Below are positions 19,985-28,369 of a DNA stretch of 61,454 nt, piece by piece. The number at the start of each line of letters is the position of its first letter. Positions within the stretch are counted from its first letter, which is position 1. The stretch comes from an uncultured Flavobacteriaceae bacterium (lineage in GTDB: Bacteria > Bacteroidota > Bacteroidia > Flavobacteriales > Flavobacteriaceae). Position numbers and translations under genes: made by a program. The stretch spans positions 1-61,454 of the forward strand of contig CALSOZ010000013.1 in NCBI GenBank assembly GCA_943788095.1. The letters are read 5' to 3'. The notes beneath the pieces are model-generated. The model saw nothing but the letters and a program-made list of their open reading frames with translations, was not told the origin of the DNA and searched no databases.

Positions 19985-21373
19985 ATGACATTAATTAAAT
20001 CTATATCTGGAATTCGAGGCACAATAGGCGGTACTGTTGGTGATAATTTAACACCTATTGACACGGTAAAATTTGCCGCTGCTTATGGCACATGGATCAA
20101 AGCCCAACGTTCTAAAGAACATTACCGAGTGGTGGTTGGAAGAGACGCCAGGATTTCTGGAGCAATGGTTCAAAATTTAGTCATGAATACCTTGATTGGG
20201 ATGGGGATTGATGTGATCGATTTAGATTTGTCGACCACACCAACTGTTGAGATTGCCGTCCCATTAGAACATGCCGATGGAGGTATTATATTAACGGCGA
20301 GTCATAATCCAAAGCAATGGAATGCCTTAAAGCTTTTAGATCAAAATGGCGAATTTTTAAATGCCGAACACAGTCAACGCGTATTAGATATTGCCACAGC
20401 AGATTCTATGGAATTTGCAGATGTTGACGATTTAGGCGCCATTACGGTCAATCAAGCGTATTTTGATATTCATATTGATGAAGTTTTAGATTTAGAATTG
20501 GTAAATGTGAAAGCTATTGCAGATGGTAATTTTAAGGTGGTAGTCGATGCGGTGAATTCTACTGGGGGTATTGCCATTCCACTTTTGTTGGAACGTTTAG
20601 GCGTTGAAGCCGTCAAAATTCATTGCGAACCGAATGGACAGTTTCCTCATAACCCAGAACCGCTCAAACAACATTTAACCGATTTATCTGAAAAGGTAGT
20701 GTCTTCTCATGCCGACTTTGGAATTGCCGTCGATCCCGATGTGGATCGCTTGGCTTTTATGGATGAAAAAGGAATGATGTTTGGAGAAGAATATACTCTT
20801 GTGGCATGTGCCGATTATATTTTAAGTCAAAAACCTGGAAATACGGTGAGTAATTTGAGTTCAACGCGAGCTCTAAGAGACGTGACTGAAAAACACGGCG
20901 GAACCTATACAGCTAGTGCTGTTGGCGAAGTAAATGTTGTCAACGCCATGAAAGCGACCCAAGCTGTTATTGGAGGCGAGGGCAATGGCGGCATTATTTA
21001 TCCGGAGTCCCATTTTGGACGCGATGCTTTAGTAGGAGTAGCCTTATTTTTGAGTTTATTAGCAGAACGTAAAATGGCGGTCAGCGCATTGAGAGCAAGC
21101 TATCCATCTTATTTTATGAGCAAGAAAAAAATTGATTTAAACCCATCGATTGATGTGGATGCTATTTTAGTGGCTATGGAAGCAAAGTATGCACATGAAC
21201 AAATTTCTACTATTGATGGTGTGAAAATTGATTTCCCAACCGAATGGGTACATTTAAGAAAAAGTAATACGGAAGCAATTATTAGAATCTATACCGAAGC
21301 GCCGTCTCAAAGTGCTGCGGATCAATTAGCAGATAAAATTATTTCAGAAATTAAAGCAATCGCTGGGATTTAA
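19985..21373 (+). CDS. glmM: phosphoglucosamine mutase (phosphohexomutase)
   Basis: A 462-residue alpha-D-phosphohexomutase, probably turning glucosamine-6-phosphate into glucosamine-1-phosphate for peptidoglycan and LPS. It begins MTLIKSISGIRGTIGG. The phosphoserine loop is TASHNPKQWNALK (about residue 100), the metal loop is DPDVDRLAFMDEKG, the sugar loop GEGNGGII, and the phosphate loop RKSNTEAIIRIY. A -7 element TATATTTG (19959-19966) lies just upstream; a TTG is present but at the wrong spacing. Phosphomannomutase activity cannot be excluded. Confidence 0.9.
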   Translation: MTLIKSISGIRGTIGGTVGDNLTPIDTVKFAAAYGTWIKAQRSKEHYRVVVGRDARISGAMVQNLVMNTLIGMGIDVIDLDLSTTPTVEIAVPLEHADGGIILTASHNPKQWNALKLLDQNGEFLNAEHSQRVLDIATADSMEFADVDDLGAITVNQAYFDIHIDEVLDLELVNVKAIADGNFKVVVDAVNSTGGIAIPLLLERLGVEAVKIHCEPNGQFPHNPEPLKQHLTDLSEKVVSSHADFGIAVDPDVDRLAFMDEKGMMFGEEYTLVACADYILSQKPGNTVSNLSSTRALRDVTEKHGGTYTASAVGEVNVVNAMKATQAVIGGEGNGGIIYPESHFGRDALVGVALFLSLLAERKMAVSALRASYPSYFMSKKKIDLNPSIDVDAILVAMEAKYAHEQISTIDGVKIDFPTEWVHLRKSNTEAIIRIYTEAPSQSAADQLADKIISEIKAIAGI

Positions 21374-21381
21374 CATCAATT

Positions 21382-22071
21382 TTAAATTGCATTTTTTAAA
21401 GGATTCTTATCTTCAAGGAGGTTATTATAATACAAATCAAGATGTTCGTTTTGATACTTCAAACTTGTAATACTTACAGTTTGTAGTCCATGCGCTTTCT
21501 TTAAAAATACAGTACTGTTAATTGGTTGTGCTACCTTTTCATGAAAGTTAATCAAGTCATTCCAATGATGAAATTCATTGATAGAACTCTTAAAGTCGAT
21601 CTTTAAGCTTTGTTTTTTCGCTATCGAATAAAGAGTATCGGAACACCAAAGATAGGGGTGAGTAGGATCCAATATGTTTCGGACTAACTGAATTCCATTC
21701 CAATGGACACTTTCAAGTTTTAAAGCCTCTAAAAAACAAACTTTTATCAATTGAAAAGGAGCGATATTTACCAAGCTAGATTCTGAAAGAATGTATTCTT
21801 CTCCAAGAAGTAATTTTATAGGAAGTTGTCCGCGGCTTATTTTTAAATTTGAATCTGGCTGAGTGTCTTTTGCATTTAATAAACAGATCAATTGATTTCG
21901 TTGAGCATCCACTGCAAACCAATTGCCGCCATGCTCCATATCTTTGGGATAAATCAAAGGTGTGGGGTGATGATATGTGGTTGGCTCTAAGGTTTTGCGT
22001 TGGTATTTTTCGTCACGGTTACTTGTGAAAATAAAACCTTCAGAATCCGAAAAAATCGTTACGATGCACAT
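21382..22071 (-). CDS. NRDE family protein (TANGO2-like)
   Basis: A 229-residue protein with the N-terminal NRDE signature: MCIVTIF at the start, then FIFTSNRDEKYQRKT at about residue 13-27, and GGNWFAVDAQRNQLICLLN. The initial Met-Cys fits an N-terminal nucleophile fold. Eukaryotic TANGO2 relatives have been linked to heme handling; the bacterial role is unknown. It ends the five-gene minus-strand operon and overlaps the DinB-like gene by 13 bases, so translation is probably coupled. Confidence 0.85.
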   Translation of the reverse strand: MCIVTIFSDSEGFIFTSNRDEKYQRKTLEPTTYHHPTPLIYPKDMEHGGNWFAVDAQRNQLICLLNAKDTQPDSNLKISRGQLPIKLLLGEEYILSESSLVNIAPFQLIKVCFLEALKLESVHWNGIQLVRNILDPTHPYLWCSDTLYSIAKKQSLKIDFKSSINEFHHWNDLINFHEKVAQPINSTVFLKKAHGLQTVSITSLKYQNEHLDLYYNNLLEDKNPLKNAI

Positions 22072-22577
22072 TGGCGACGGTATATTTGCGTTGAAAAAGC
22101 AACCCCAAAATTAGGATTTATATAATGCATTAAATTTTGTTCTAAAAGGGCAATTTTTATCAAACTTTGATGATGTATACAATGGTCCATACAATAGATC
22201 AATTCTCTAAAAAAGGAGGTTTTAATTCCACTGTTTTTTTCTTTTTCATCGTCCATACAATTCTTCATGAGCATCGGTTTATCATCATGAGTTTCTAGTT
22301 GATTCAACGTTCCTAATAGGGTGTCAATTGTTGCAATCCCAACATTGATATCTATTTCTAATTGCTTGTCTCTTTTACGGACATCATAATTTACATTTTC
22401 ACTGTCTTTTTGGGACAGACAACACAAATAAAACTCAATAATATGTCTAAAGTGTTCGCCAATAGAACCTCCAAAAAGGGTTTTATTTTTATGACAAAAA
22501 GAATCTACATCCATTTGAAATAATAAATCTTTTAGATCGTGTAATACTTTTTTATGTGGGGCTATATTCATGTACAA
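22059..22577 (-). CDS. DinB-like four-helix protein
   Basis: A 172-residue, mostly helical protein. Histidines placed as in DinB/YfiT-type metal-binding bundles are IGEHFRHIIEF near residue 40 and CMDHCIHHQSLIKIAL near 128-143. DinB-fold proteins bind a divalent metal; many act as thiol transferases, but no activity is known here. It lies 25 bases after the ATP-grasp gene and overlaps the NRDE gene. Start choice between residues 1 and 3 (both Met) is open. Confidence 0.7.
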   Translation of the reverse strand: MYMNIAPHKKVLHDLKDLLFQMDVDSFCHKNKTLFGGSIGEHFRHIIEFYLCCLSQKDSENVNYDVRKRDKQLEIDINVGIATIDTLLGTLNQLETHDDKPMLMKNCMDDEKEKNSGIKTSFFRELIYCMDHCIHHQSLIKIALLEQNLMHYINPNFGVAFSTQIYRRQCAS

Positions 22578-22602
22578 GAAATTTGGGTGGCTCTTTTTTT
22601 AC

Positions 22603-23598
22603 TCAATACCTTTCGGGCTCCGCTAATAAATTCAAAAAGGAGAGTGTATGACTATGATTGTTTAGTTTATGTTGACTTAACAGATAGATGATATGCATAT
22701 GTTTGAAAATAGTTTTGTATGCATTCCAAATGGAAAAACTAGGGTCATATATATGTATAGGTTCAGAATTTACTCCATTAATTTCCAATATTTTTATTCC
22801 AGTTTTAGTTTTGAAAGAGTTCCAATTTTCGATTTTTAAATTGATACGACCATAATCAAAACCGGGTAAGAGTTGCATACAGTTGACAACCCATTCTAAC
22901 ATTTCTGTTGAATAATGTTGCCGAGCATCCAAAAACGTTGTCCCTCGATTGTGATTGCCAATAGGTTCTACCAGTATCGATTCTCCTTTTGGGATGATTT
23001 GATCCCATTGAGTTTGAAAACGCTCTTTTAGAATTGTTTTCCGATGTGTAATTCGTTGGTTTGCATCCACAAGCGTTTCCAAAGTTCGCGTTCCATCTCC
23101 AAACAGTTTACAGAACCCTTTTGAACCGATGGAGCTTATTTGGGGATTTCCATTGGTATCCCAATAAAACAGAATCCCAAGTTCAATAGGATAGTCTATA
23201 TATTCTTGAATCAATACAGACTGATGAATCGTGTTTAGATATGTTTTTAATTCATCAAATGAAGTTACTTTTTCAACATCCTTACCACGTTCTCCCATGT
23301 CAGGTTTAACAATCAGAGGAAACTCTAATTTCATTCGTTTAAGTTGATGCTTGATCGCTTCAAAATTATCTAAATCAGAGACAGGTATTGTTATGGGCTT
23401 CCATAAATCAGGGATGTTTTTTAAATAATGTTGCTTTGAACTCAAAAACGCACCTCCAAATTTCATACATGGATTTAATATTGAAAAGTAAACCCATCGT
23501 CTCGATTTTAAGGCTAAATAGAAATAATAGAAATAAGCTGGAACATAAAAAATCCAAAAGGGCCAAAACTCATAATACCAAAGTCGTTTGAAATTCAT
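22603..23598 (-). CDS. membrane-anchored ATP-grasp protein
   Basis: A 331-residue protein with an aromatic hydrophobic N-terminus (YEFWPFWIFYVPAYFYYFYL, about residues 9-28), likely a membrane anchor. An ATP-grasp domain follows: FPLIVKPDMGERGKDVEKV (about 93-112), VLIQEYIDYPIELGILFY, and a metal-binding end GFDYGRINLKIE / IKILEINGVNSEPIHIYD with the expected E and N. It resembles the D-Ala-D-Ala ligase-like group but lacks a known partner gene; the ligated substrates are unknown. DoxX ends 1 base before its start. This pattern suggests a membrane-side ligase in a linked operon. Confidence 0.78.
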   Translation of the reverse strand: MNFKRLWYYEFWPFWIFYVPAYFYYFYLALKSRRWVYFSILNPCMKFGGAFLSSKQHYLKNIPDLWKPITIPVSDLDNFEAIKHQLKRMKLEFPLIVKPDMGERGKDVEKVTSFDELKTYLNTIHQSVLIQEYIDYPIELGILFYWDTNGNPQISSIGSKGFCKLFGDGTRTLETLVDANQRITHRKTILKERFQTQWDQIIPKGESILVEPIGNHNRGTTFLDARQHYSTEMLEWVVNCMQLLPGFDYGRINLKIENWNSFKTKTGIKILEINGVNSEPIHIYDPSFSIWNAYKTIFKHMHIIYLLSQHKLNNHSHTLSFLNLLAEPERY

Positions 23599-23599
23599 T

Positions 23600-24031
23600 C
23601 TAAATCGATTTTTTTTTGAAAACCTCTTTTGATATTAATTGCCCAAATGTATATTGTTGATCTGTACAGTAGAGAATTAGACTAATAATGCTTAAAATAA
23701 ATGCGATCACAGCCATCATAAACAACTGACCATTATCTGAGTTGCGATCCCATTCCACTACAATTCCAAGGGGTGTAAACAGATGCGCCCCTAAAGCCCC
23801 GATCATGAGTCCAATAGATCCAAACAGGGCACTAATTTTTGTTTTTGGAAGCAAAAGTGCTATTCCAATTATGAATTCAAAGCATCCTAAAATTAGTCTT
23901 CCCCAAGGTTCCACTCCAAGGGTTGAGAAAATATGGACGGCTTCTGGATGTGCACTGAACTTAAAATATAGAGATTGTAGTAAAATAATAGCGACTAAAA
24001 GACGTAGTATAAAATTAATTTTGGGTAACAT
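23600..24031 (-). CDS. DoxX family membrane protein
   Basis: A 143-residue protein with four hydrophobic helices: ILRLLVAIILLQSLYFKFSA, LGCFEFIIGIALLLP, ALFGSIGLMIGALGAHLF and MAVIAFILSIISLILYC. The N-terminal pattern with LQSLYFKFS fits DoxX/DoxD-like proteins, some of which take part in quinone-linked or thiol redox chemistry. It sits between the YHS gene (12-base gap) and the ATP-grasp gene (1-base gap). Only fold-level function is supported. Confidence 0.82.
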   Translation of the reverse strand: MLPKINFILRLLVAIILLQSLYFKFSAHPEAVHIFSTLGVEPWGRLILGCFEFIIGIALLLPKTKISALFGSIGLMIGALGAHLFTPLGIVVEWDRNSDNGQLFMMAVIAFILSIISLILYCTDQQYTFGQLISKEVFKKKSI

Positions 24032-24043
24032 AAGTGTAGGATT

Positions 24044-24514
24044 TTAGTTGTTCAACCAAACTTTCCAATTTTGATTGGCCATAGTTTTGAGTGGGGTATT
24101 TTTTTTCATCCACTTCTTTTTGGTGTCCGTAAAAGTGGATTTATAAAAGAGATATAGTTTTTTATCTTCTATACTGTAGGATTCGGGATTGATTTCTACT
24201 TTATCACCATTGTACCCCATAGCATAGGCACACCAGCCACCATATTGAGGCACATAACTGTTTGGATTGGCTTCAAAAAGTGCCTTGTTCGTTTGGTTTT
24301 TGAATAGATATATGGCATCTTGATATTCCACTTGAAAATTTGAATTTCCAACAGTAGGAGTGTTGTTAAAATACTCGACAACATCATATCCAGAAGCGGC
24401 ACGTTTATGAGCGTCTAAATTTTCTTGTGAAAATACGATGCGAAGGGTGATGATAAAAAAAATAAATCAAAACCCAGTGAAAGGAGGCGATAGGTAGGCA
24501 GTCGTTTTCTGCAT
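24044..24514 (-). pseudogene. YHS domain protein, 5' end disrupted
   Basis: The mature part is open: QENLDAHKRAASGYDVVEYF, then VEYQDAIYLFKNQTNKALFE, PQYGGWCAYAMGYNGDKVEI, ending MANQNWKVWLNN. This is the YHS-like layout seen in small secreted proteins that lie beside DoxX genes, possibly binding a metal. An in-frame ATG at 24514 opens a signal-like stretch, but TGA at 24467-24469 interrupts it. No ATG lies between the TGA and the mature part, so either two indels hit the signal peptide or the gene is dead. It is the first gene of the five-gene operon. Confidence 0.7.
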
Positions 24515-24567
24515 TAGGTCTGATTTGGGATAACCACTCACAAATATATGACTTTATTTTTAAAATC

Positions 24568-25499
24568 TACATGACTTGGCAACTGTATACAAAAGTATTT
24601 GCTACTGATAGGTCTGTCTGATGTTTCCATCGCTTGTGCGTCCAGAGGTAATACTCTGGTGCGTCTTGAATTTGACTTTCAACACGCTTTAAGAAGGCAT
24701 CGGTAATTTCATAATCCTTGAATGTCATTTGGGTCTTCTGCTAAGGTCTGGAATGTAGCTTCATAATACCCCCTTCTTTTGCGCTCTACAGCGAAAAAAG
24801 ACGACGGGCATGTCCAACTGTTTGGCAAGCGATTTCTGCCCCTGTGTGCACTGGCACATTGATTCCCATAAAATCATTCCAGTGCCGTGCTTTGTCTTTT
24901 TTAGGCGACTGGTCTGACGCAAATCCATTCATGGATAAGATGCCATTTTTTTTTGGCATCTTCTAAGAACAGAAAATGTTTCCTTGGTGGTAATCAAATA
25001 GCTGTTGTATCGCGCTCGTATCGTTTTGATTAAGCGATCAAAATACTTGTTTTGGAGGCGCTTTTGTAGATCGCATAGCCACGGTGACTCGTATAGGTTT
25101 GTAGGATGAAAATCCACTCCCAGCTCCCGTAATGTGCGCACATCAAAACAATGCTTTTATTCTGTTTTTCAAAATCCTTTAATGATGTCAAGATTTTTGA
25201 ACGTATAGCGTGTCTTGCATGGACTCCTTTAGAAATAGTCATCGATTTAATCGACTCTAATACCATGTCACAGAAGGTGGTGATAGAATTTTCTTGCGAA
25301 TCGTCTTAATCTCTAAATCGGATTTTTCAGGGAAATACGAGTTTTAGATTGGCTCTGTGACGGTTTTGTTTCGGTATACCCAAAAACATGGTACACCATT
25401 ACATATAATACATCTGAAACCGCGTACAATAACCGGAAACGGAAGGATGGAAACCAACCACAAAATGGGGTAAATTAAAAGGTACGCTAGTAACTGCAT
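24568..25499 (-). pseudogene. LpxL/HtrB-like lysophospholipid acyltransferase, many frameshifts
   Basis: Pieces in all three minus frames line up into one acyltransferase of about 300 residues. They are a hydrophobic N-terminus from MQLLAYLLIYPILWLV (ATG at 25497-25499), MVLESIKSMTISK, the HX4E catalytic block LMCAHYGSWEWIF, then NKYFDRLIKTIRARYNSYLI, a region matching QSPKKDKARHWNDFMG, and a C-terminal PEYYLWTHKRWKH. The family moves acyl chains onto lipid A or other lipids at the inner membrane. At least six single-base breaks occur. Because all conserved blocks survive, sequence error is more likely than old decay, but both are possible. Confidence 0.72.
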
Positions 25500-25555
25500 T
25501 TAGAAAGATTAAATTTACTGTCGCAAAGATATAGTTTATTTAATATGTATCCCTT

Positions 25556-26192
25556 ATGGACATTAGCATTTATACCCTGATTATTATTGCCCTATCAACG
25601 CCCTTTGCTCTTTTAAAGGCTTTAAGGACCGCTCTTTTTTTGAAACGTATAAGTTTAATGTTGGCGGGATCAAACGCGGCGAACAACTTCGCATGCTGGT
25701 CTCGGGGTTTTTACATGTGGACCTACAACATTTGTTATTTAATATGATAACGCACTCTATTTCTTTGCGGATCATGTTATTAGCTAGCGTGGGGCCGTTC
25801 TATTTCTTTTTGATTTATTTTGGGAGTTTGATTTTCGGGAATTTATTATCCTATTACTTTCATAAAAATGAATCCTATTACTCCGCAGTAGGAGCGAGTG
25901 GCGCCGTGACTGGCATCCTATATGCCGCCATTTTATTATACCCTGGTATGGAATTGTATTTATACTTCATTCCGATTCCAATCCCTTCCTACATTGTAGG
26001 GGTTGGCTATATGTTGTATTCGATCTATGGAATGAAATCGCGCCGAGTGATAACATCGGGCATGACGCCCATTTCGGTGGGGCGATTGGCGGCTATGTTC
26101 TTAACCTTGCTCATAGCGCCTCAAGTCTTAGAATCGCATTTGTGGATGGTAATGTCATTCTGGCAGTTCCCATTGTGATTCTGTATATGTAA
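25556..26192 (+). pseudogene. rhomboid family intramembrane serine protease, frameshifted
   Basis: The open middle reads MLVSGFLHVDLQHLLFNMIT, FGSLIFGNLLSYYFHKNESY and YSAVGASGAVTGILYAAILL, where the serine in GASGA is the rhomboid nucleophile. In another frame, GHDAHFGGAIGG supplies the catalytic histidine. The end reads LLIAPQVLESHLWMV and stops at 26190-26192. Breaks fall near 25600, 25760, 26050 and 26150. The protein would cut membrane-spanning substrates. It is divergent from the LpxL-like gene. Confidence 0.75.
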
Positions 26193-26630
26193 TGCACTAC
26201 ACAAAACGCATTTAAAACCCCATTCACTATATATTTATTTTTGGGTATTCTGTTGGATTTAATAATTAAAGTTGTGTCGCTTACAATAACCAATTCACTA
26301 ATCTCATATAGTTGAGTTTGTTGGGCAACGTTTAATAGCTATAAAATAAGAGTAGAAAACAGGACACTTAATCCTGCTTAAAACCAGATACTTTCGGATG
26401 ATACTAGTTAGTTTTTCCACATTAATTTTATCTTTTTTTTTTGAGTAGTGTGTTTGTATCCTGCGATTAAATCAGGATGATTTATAGCGGCGATTCCTGT
26501 TGCAATCAAAATAACTCCATTAATTAACCCCCATACATCATATTAAAACTATTTATTTGATTATAAATTTAATACTTCATCGACCCTAAAAATAATATAT
26601 TTATGTAAATTTGAATGTGATTAAAAAATT
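26193..26630. other. 438-base gap holding a small gene remnant and pdxH promoter
   Basis: There is no intact frame here. The minus strand between about 26290 and 26541 carries a probable broken small membrane protein (listed separately). Near the right end TAAATTTG at 26606-26613 is a -7 element for pdxH, without a TTG at standard spacing. Nothing else is recognised. Confidence 0.5.
26290..26541 (-). pseudogene. small membrane protein remnant, DUF3784-like
   Basis: Reading from the ATG at 26539-26541 and allowing single-base changes in the G run and in the ten-A run gives LINGVILIATGIAAINH, DLIAGYKHTTQKKK, then DKINVEKLTSIIRKYLV and further hydrophobic residues. A first helix, an 'AGY' loop with lysines and a KLT segment resemble DUF3784 proteins of about 100 residues. 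The end is not clear. The likeness is by eye only. Confidence 0.3.
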
Positions 26631-27278
26631 ATGGAAAAAGATTTAGGAAATTATCGGAAATCCTATGAAAAGAGTGCCTTGTTAGAGACTTCTATTTCAG
26701 AAAACCCAATGGAAGTATTTCAGAAGTGGTTTCATGAAGTTGACACCCATTTTCAAGAAGATGAAACCAACGCCATGACCATTTCAACGATAGGAACAGA
26801 TGGTTTTCCTAAAAATAGAGTGGTTCTTTTAAAAAAGTATACCTATGAAGGCTTTATTTTTTACACAAATTACGAAAGCGAAAAAGGAACAGCAATTGCA
26901 GCCAATCCAAATGTTTGTTTGTCATTTCATTGGGCGGCTGCAGAGCGACAAGTAATTATTAAAGGACGTGCAGAAAAAATCGCTGAAAATCTAAGTGATG
27001 GTTACTTTGAATCCAGACCTAAAGGCAGTCAGCTTGGAGCTATTGCATCTCAACAAAGTTCGGTGATTGCGAATAGAGAGGTATTGGAAACTAAATTAAA
27101 ATCCTTAGAAATGGAGTACGAAAACAAAGAAATTATTCGTCCTGATTTTTGGGGAGGATTTATAGTCAAACCCATCGAAATTGAATTTTGGCAGGGCAGA
27201 GCCAATCGGCTTCATGACCGTATTCGGTATCAACTACAAGCTGATTTTTCTTGGAAAATGGATCGTTTATCGCCTTAA
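26631..27278 (+). CDS. pdxH: pyridoxamine 5'-phosphate oxidase
   Basis: A 215-residue FMN enzyme that makes pyridoxal phosphate in vitamin B6 metabolism. The family start is MEKDLGNYRKSYEKSALLE, with FMN contacts in FPKNRVVLLKKYTYEGFIFYTNYESEKG, then FHWAAAERQVIIKGRAEKI, SRPKGSQLGAIASQQSS and the C-terminal signature EFWQGRANRLHDRIRY. Full length and intact. The sixA-like gene starts 6 bases later. Confidence 0.95.
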   Translation: MEKDLGNYRKSYEKSALLETSISENPMEVFQKWFHEVDTHFQEDETNAMTISTIGTDGFPKNRVVLLKKYTYEGFIFYTNYESEKGTAIAANPNVCLSFHWAAAERQVIIKGRAEKIAENLSDGYFESRPKGSQLGAIASQQSSVIANREVLETKLKSLEMEYENKEIIRPDFWGGFIVKPIEIEFWQGRANRLHDRIRYQLQADFSWKMDRLSP

Positions 27279-27284
27279 TTTCTC

Positions 27285-27773
27285 ATGAAATCAATCACCT
27301 TTATAAGACATGCTAAATCGTCCTGGGAGTTTCAACTTCCAGATGAAAAACGGCCCTTAAATAAACGCGGGTTATTTGATGCTGAATTCATGTCATCCTT
27401 AGATATTGTAAAATCAATTCAACCCGAAGCTGTATTTTGTAGTGCTGCAAAACGGACTCGTCAAACCTGTCGGACGTTTGTTGAAAATGACGTTTTTGAG
27501 GAATCAATGGTGTCATATTCAGAACAATTATATGATTTTAGTGGTGCATATTTAGAAGCCTTTATCAGAAAAATTGATGGTGATTTTTCTAAGGTGATTA
27601 TTTTTGGTCATAACCATGCATTAACTGCTCTAGTAAATCAAATAGAGGACACAAGTATAGATAATATTCCAACTTGCGGCATTGTCAAACTTAATTTCAA
27701 TACAGATTCATGGGGCGGTTGTACCAACGGAATTTTAGAATATAAGTTATTTCCAAAAAATCTTATCCCGTAA
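27285..27773 (+). CDS. SixA-type histidine phosphatase
   Basis: A 162-residue histidine phosphatase. The catalytic histidine lies in MKSITFIRHAKSSWEF (RHA motif). The second arginine site is SAAKRTRQTCRTF and the second histidine IIFGHNHALTALVN. SixA removes phosphate from histidine-containing phosphotransfer proteins; in Bacteroidota the target is unknown. It is 6 bases after pdxH, so the two are probably co-transcribed. It is convergent with miaE. Confidence 0.88.
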   Translation: MKSITFIRHAKSSWEFQLPDEKRPLNKRGLFDAEFMSSLDIVKSIQPEAVFCSAAKRTRQTCRTFVENDVFEESMVSYSEQLYDFSGAYLEAFIRKIDGDFSKVIIFGHNHALTALVNQIEDTSIDNIPTCGIVKLNFNTDSWGGCTNGILEYKLFPKNLIP

Positions 27774-27783
27774 ATAGACTAAA

Positions 27784-28366
27784 CTAGCCGTGAATGGTTT
27801 CACTTTTACTTAAGGATTTCATGATGTTTGCTTCATAGTCTAGCAAAGCTTCCCATTTTTGATCCACATCTTCGCGATCGCCATACTGTCTTGCAAATCC
27901 CAAAAAATGAAGTGTAATGATTTGCCTCACTAATCATAAGTGTTCTGTAAAATTTAGCTAATTTTTTATCCTCTAAATGTTCTGATAGGAGTCTAAAACG
28001 TTCACAACTTCGGGCTTCAATTAAAGCGGCATATAACAAGCGATGTACTAATTGCGTCGTGCGACTGCCACCTTTAGGAAAAAACTGTAATAATCGAGAT
28101 ACATAGGCGTCTTTTCGATCGCGACCGAGGGTAAACCCCCGATCTAATATTATATCATGAACCATGTTAAAATGACTCATTTCTTCTTCAACTAACGCAA
28201 TCATTTCTTGGACCAATTCCGTATATTCTGGAAAACTTACAATAAGAGAAATGGCAGTACTTGCCGCTTTCTGCTCACAAAAAGCATGATCTGATAAAAT
28301 GTCTTCTAAATTCTTCTCAGCGATGTTTACCCATCTCGGGTCCGACGGTAATTTTAGTCCAAGCAT
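27784..28366 (-). CDS. miaE: tRNA-(ms2io6A)-hydroxylase MiaE-like, one frameshift
   Basis: A 193-residue diiron four-helix protein. MiaE hydroxylates the isopentenyl group of modified A37 in tRNA. Iron ligands fit VEEEMSHFNMVHD (ExxH), IEARSCERF and ISEANHYTSF (ExxH). The frame breaks at the C run 27899-27901 (one extra base). Restoring it gives GFARQYGDREDVDQKWEALL and ends SLSKSETIHG at 27784. The gap to dnaX is 3 bases. Confidence 0.85.
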
Positions 28367-28369
28367 AAC

